Assembly: GCA_012512705.1 (NCBI GenBank)
Contig: JAAZDR010000227.1
Span: 1-9,431 of the forward strand
From: Bacillota bacterium
GTDB lineage: Bacteria; Bacillota; Dethiobacteria; DTU022; JAAZDR01
Length of the DNA: 9,431 nucleotides
Direction: 5' to 3'
In this document: positions 7,352 through 9,431 of the stretch, one piece after another
Position numbering within the stretch: position 1 is the stretch's first letter
Layout of the letters: each line of letters begins with the position of its first letter
Program-made: the position numbers and the translations under genes
The notes under the pieces: model-generated
Seen by the model: only the letters and a program-made list of their open reading frames with translations
The model's database searches: none
Told to the model about the DNA's origin: nothing

Positions 7352-7624
7352 ATGGCTTATTATGTCTTAACTTTTGAAAATACTTCGCAAGCGATTAAAT
7401 TTGAAGGGCTCTGGGGGAAAATGCAGCCTGGAGAAGGCGAAAGGATACTGATCCCTGTGCCGCGAAGCATAAGTTCAAGCTGTGGCCTGGCTGCAAAGAT
7501 AGAAACCGCTTTCAAAGAGGAAGCGTTGGGAATCATCCGTTCTCACAATATTGGTGTGGAAGCTTTCTATCGCTTTGAAAAAAAAGGCAGAGATACAGTG
7601 ATCAAAAAAGAAGAGTGGAAATAA
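7352..7624 (+). CDS. DUF3343 protein, putative Se/S carrier family
   Basis: This 90-aa soluble protein begins AYYVLTFENTSQAIKFE, the usual start of the DUF3343 family (PF11823, described as putative Se/S carrier-like). The family's single conserved cysteine is in IPVPRSISSSCGLAAK (34-49, Cys44-Gly45). The rest is a small alpha/beta fold with a lysine-rich C-terminus. It follows the TusA-like gene by 30 bp with AGAGGA at 7336-7341 as a ribosome binding site. It is the last gene before a probable terminator. Members of this family recur next to YedE, YedF and selenium genes. A direct biochemical role is not established to my knowledge. Confidence 0.85.
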   Translation: MAYYVLTFENTSQAIKFEGLWGKMQPGEGERILIPVPRSISSSCGLAAKIETAFKEEALGIIRSHNIGVEAFYRFEKKGRDTVIKKEEWK

Positions 7625-7661
7625 AACACGAATACACTGCGTGTCTAGTCAGATGAGAACT

Positions 7662-7702
7662 GCTGGGGGTAACGTTAATTATTCCCCTGGCTTCTCTTTT
7701 TT
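7662..7702 (+). terminator. Probable rho-independent terminator after the DUF3343 gene
   Basis: GCTGGGGG (7662-7669) pairs with CCCCTGGC (7684-7691) over 8 bp, including two G-T wobbles. The 14-nt AT-rich loop is followed by TTCTC and T6 (7697-7702). It lies 37 bp after the DUF3343 stop and 50 bp before azlC, so it most likely separates the two units. The large loop and interrupted T-tract make it weaker than the terminator at 3710. Confidence 0.65.
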
Positions 7703-7752
7703 CAGGGAGTAAAAAAGTTATTTTTTGCCTGTCTTTAGGGGGATGGTTGGTA

Positions 7753-8487
7753 ATGTTTGATTGGTATATACAAAGATGGAGACGAGTGCTGCCGGAGGTT
7801 GTGCGGGGAGCGGGCAGGGCTCTGCCAGTTGTTTTTGGTTATCTCCCGGTTGGCTTTGCATACGGAGTGCTTGCTTCCCAAGCAGGCTTAACTCTGCTGG
7901 AAGCAGTACTCATGTCGGTCTTTGTCTATGCCGGTTCCGCCCAACTTATCGCTGCCGGTCTTATCGCTGCGGGAGCGAATACGGCAACGATCACAGCAAC
8001 AACTTTTCTCGTGAACTTACGCCACATGCTGATGAGTGCTGCCCTGGCGCCCTATCTGGGACATTTAAGCCGCCCATTTCTTTCCTGGTTTGCCTTTGAG
8101 ATAACGGATGAGTCTTTTGCCGTGCATACAAGTGTTTTTGCAAAGGATGGAGTACCGGGTAAGGTAGAGCTGTTAACGATAAACCTAGTACCACAATTAG
8201 CCTGGATTGCAAGCTCTTTCTTTGGGGCCTGGACAGGTACACTCCTGGCAGATACAAAAGCACTTGCCCTTGATTATGCCCTGCCGGCGATGTTTATTGC
8301 CCTGTTGATGATGCAGATCGTTAATCGCCTTCAAGTAGTTATTGCTGTACTTGCTGCTTCTGCATCTGTTTTCTTTTATCTTTTTTTGAGCAGCAATTGG
8401 AATGTGATCCTGGCCACTGTGATTGCGGCAACGATTGGAGTGTTTTGTGAAAGATGGATGGACAAATTTTCACCCTCATCCTTTTAA
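7753..8487 (+). CDS. azlC: AzlC-family branched-chain amino-acid exporter, large subunit
   Basis: The 244-aa integral membrane protein is the large subunit of the AzlCD/YgaZH exporter for branched-chain amino acids and analogues. Family landmarks are GYLPVGFAYG (29-38), MSVFVYAGSAQ (54-64), NLRHMLMSAALAP (88-100), ITDESF (117-122) and LDYALPAMFIALL (173-185), with further helices to the C-terminus. The ATG at 7753 is preferred because AGGGGGA (7737-7743) is 9 nt upstream. An in-frame TTG at 7747 would add two residues but lies too close to that site. Its 3' end overlaps azlD by 34 bp. No clear promoter hexamers were found in the 50 bp after the preceding terminator. Substrate specificity is inferred from the family. 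Confidence 0.92.
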   Translation: MFDWYIQRWRRVLPEVVRGAGRALPVVFGYLPVGFAYGVLASQAGLTLLEAVLMSVFVYAGSAQLIAAGLIAAGANTATITATTFLVNLRHMLMSAALAPYLGHLSRPFLSWFAFEITDESFAVHTSVFAKDGVPGKVELLTINLVPQLAWIASSFFGAWTGTLLADTKALALDYALPAMFIALLMMQIVNRLQVVIAVLAASASVFFYLFLSSNWNVILATVIAATIGVFCERWMDKFSPSSF

Positions 8488-8777
8488 TGGCTGTTGTAAC
8501 TTATATTCCCAGGGTTCTGCCCCTTTTGTTAATCGCCCGTCACTCTTTGCCTGGGCCTGTGATACGCTGGCTCAAATATGTTCCCGTTGCTGTGCTGGCC
8601 TCCCTTTTGGGACCGACTGTTCTCGTGCAAGGAGAAGTTTTAGCGATCAATTCGGGAAACCATTTCCTTTGGGCAGCACTCCCATCTTTTCTTGTTGCCT
8701 GGAAAACCAGGCAGATGTTCCCAACGGTGTTGGTCGGGATGGCTGCAGTAGCGATATTGCGTTTCTTGGGGTTATAG
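8454..8777 (+). CDS. azlD: AzlD-family branched-chain amino-acid exporter, small subunit
   Basis: The 107-aa membrane protein has about four helices (roughly 4-27, 43-60, 68-84, 88-105). It carries the AzlD motifs TYIPRVLPLLLI (16-27) and RWLKYVPVAVLASL (38-51). It partners AzlC as the small, obligatory subunit of the exporter. The ATG at 8454 is the first possible start, since an in-frame TGA lies at 8448-8450. There is only a weak GAAAG upstream, so translation probably depends on ribosomes finishing azlC, which it overlaps by 34 bp. No terminator is evident after its TAG; the promoter of the next unit begins 25 bp later. Confidence 0.9.
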   Translation: MDGQIFTLILLMAVVTYIPRVLPLLLIARHSLPGPVIRWLKYVPVAVLASLLGPTVLVQGEVLAINSGNHFLWAALPSFLVAWKTRQMFPTVLVGMAAVAILRFLGL

Positions 8778-8801
8778 TTTTCAGCCGTTTTTGAGCCATA
8801 A

Positions 8802-8830
8802 TTGACAAGAATTTCATTTTATACTAAATT
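8802..8830 (+). promoter_or_regulatory. Promoter of the riboswitch-fapA unit
   Basis: A consensus -35 TTGACA (8802-8807) and TAAATT (8825-8830, four of six matches to TATAAT) are separated by exactly 17 bp. The predicted start near 8837 lies just upstream of the riboswitch aptamer, leaving a leader of about 150 nt. This is a housekeeping sigma-A form; no flagellar sigma-28 pattern was seen. Confidence 0.6.
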
Positions 8831-8844
8831 AATGTCAAAACAAA

Positions 8845-8930
8845 ACCGTTCAGGGCAAACTTGTTGAAAAGCAGGGGCGCAAAGCTATTGGGTCTAAAGC
8901 GAAATGCTATGATCGCCAGGCTTACCGGTG
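8845..8930 (+). promoter_or_regulatory. Cyclic-di-GMP-I (GEMM-I) riboswitch aptamer
   Basis: The RNA matches the class-I c-di-GMP aptamer along its whole length. CAGGGCAAAC (8851-8860) is identical to the conserved 5' element. It is followed by a 6-bp helix CTTGTT/AGCAGG capped by a GAAA tetraloop, then GGGGCGCAAAGC (the GGACGCAAAGC element), GGTCTAAA, a variable loop, and CCAGGCTTACCGG, matching the 3' GGGTTACCG element. The closing stem P1 is ACCG (8845-8848) with CGGT (8926-8929). The tetraloop and the GTCTAA-type receptor side needed for the docked fold are both present. It precedes a FapA/DUF342 gene by about 55 nt. Identification is by comparison with the remembered family consensus (Vc2 type). 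Confidence 0.93.
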
Positions 8931-8969
8931 TGCAATTTAGGGGATAAGGCACCGATAAGGCGCTTTTTT
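8926..8969 (+). terminator. Riboswitch expression platform: candidate terminator with competing antiterminator
   Basis: AAGGCACC (8946-8953) can pair with GGCGCTTT (8959-8966) around a GATAA loop, with one A-C mismatch and one G-T pair, and T3 follows at 8967-8969 (six Ts in all from 8964). The alternative is CGGTGT (8926-8931, which includes the 3' strand of aptamer stem P1) pairing with GGCACCG (8949-8954), which destroys the hairpin. The two folds exclude each other, so ligand-stabilised P1 would favour termination. The hairpin is imperfect, hence moderate confidence. Confidence 0.5.
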
Positions 8970-8985
8970 AATAAGGGGGAGAGTT

Positions 8986-9431
8986 ATGCCAGATAGACTT
9001 AACGAGCTTAACCAGAATGGGACTGCAGCAATTAAAGGAGGTAGATTGATTGTTGAAAACCCAATTGGTAATGGATTGCGGGCAACAGTCACTCCGGTTA
9101 AAGGCATAAGCTGCAAGCTCAACGGACAAATTATGGAACACTCTTTTCCTGTTTCTGCCGAGGATGTGGTAGAGCTTTCAGTAGTGGAAAAAGAGCATGT
9201 TGTTAAAGAAAAGATCGAAGTGAAGGTTAAAAATAATGGGCTAATAGCCGAAGCAGCAGTTTTCCCGCGCCTTATAACTTCATATTGTTTAGCGGATCAG
9301 CCGCCGCAAAATAACTTGACGCTCGTTTTGAAAGCTGTGGAGCAAAAAGAAAATGTTATTGATGTAAACGCTGTTGAAGAGGCGCTGCAGAAAGCGGGTG
9401 TCTGCTACGGTATAGACTCTCAAGCTGTAAG
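8986..9431 (+). CDS. FapA/DUF342 family protein, N-terminal part (runs off the window)
   Basis: The frame from ATG 8986 is open to the window edge (148 codons, no stop). AAGGGGGAG (8973-8981) is its ribosome binding site. The product starts with a short leader, then GGRLIVENPIGNG (18-30), a beta-rich stretch with KLNGQIM (44-50), and ends with VEEALQKAGVCYGIDSQAV (130-148). That last segment is the typical L-x-x-x-G-[IV]-x-YGID motif of the flagellar assembly protein A domain (DUF342, PF03961). The same family includes proteins with an additional N-terminal FapA domain, as here. The exact molecular role of FapA is uncertain. Members have been linked to flagella, polar localisation and envelope functions. 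Control by the upstream c-di-GMP riboswitch fits a motility or surface role. The C-terminal beta-helix and coiled-coil regions are beyond the window. Confidence 0.8.
   Translation, partial: MPDRLNELNQNGTAAIKGGRLIVENPIGNGLRATVTPVKGISCKLNGQIMEHSFPVSAEDVVELSVVEKEHVVKEKIEVKVKNNGLIAEAAVFPRLITSYCLADQPPQNNLTLVLKAVEQKENVIDVNAVEEALQKAGVCYGIDSQAV

Noticed and set aside
7711..7726. AAAAAA-GTTA-TTTTTT inverted repeat upstream of azlC
   Set aside because: A six-pair A-T stem is too weak to be a terminator and is expected by chance in an AT-rich leader; it was not listed as a regulatory site.
8423..8794. 123-codon + strand frame overlapping azlC and azlD in a third frame
   Set aside because: The cysteine-rich, Pro/Arg-rich translation is not protein-like, whereas the azlD frame from 8454 carries the family motifs.
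8778..8801. Possible terminator after azlD
   Set aside because: No stable GC-containing stem followed by a T-tract could be found; only scattered TTTT runs are present.

Overview
The window looks like the chromosome of a Gram-positive anaerobe of the Clostridia (Peptococcaceae/Syntrophomonadaceae-like, genus not recognised). The reasons are strong AGGAGG-type ribosome binding sites, frequent TTG starts, tightly overlapping genes, a clostridial-style arginine operon, a LysR/YedE/TusA/DUF3343 sulfur-selenium cluster, and a cyclic-di-GMP-I riboswitch ahead of a FapA/DUF342 gene. No mobile element, CRISPR array, tRNA or rRNA is visible.

Positions 1-3748 hold the distal part of an arginine operon on the + strand: the C-terminal end of argD, then argF, argG and argH. 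These are almost contiguous and end at a strong intrinsic terminator (3710-3748). Together they convert ornithine plus carbamoyl phosphate to citrulline, then argininosuccinate, then arginine. ArgD makes acetylornithine upstream in the pathway.

Positions 3747-7702 hold two divergent transcription units around a 189-bp AT-rich control region (5821-6009). Leftward run a LysR-type regulator and, overlapping it by 20 bp, a cysteine desulfurase-family protein. Rightward run a YedE/YeeE membrane transporter, a small TusA/YedF-type sulfur carrier (overlapping by 14 bp) and a DUF3343 protein (putative Se/S carrier family), closed by a probable terminator. This gene set matches what is seen in anaerobes that mobilise selenium or reduced sulfur. 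A model consistent with it is: the transporter imports a reduced S/Se species or its precursor, the desulfurase makes a persulfide or perselenide, the TusA-like and DUF3343 proteins carry it, and the LysR protein controls both arms through palindromes in the shared region. No selD or molybdenum hydroxylase gene lies in the window, so the choice of selenium over sulfur is inferred.

Positions 7753-8777 hold azlC and azlD, a two-subunit branched-chain amino-acid exporter with overlapping genes.

Positions 8778-9431 hold a promoter with a consensus -35 box, a well-conserved cyclic-di-GMP-I riboswitch aptamer, a candidate terminator/antiterminator expression platform, and the start of a FapA/DUF342 family gene that runs off the window edge. 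The layout suggests that c-di-GMP controls this gene, probably as an OFF switch.
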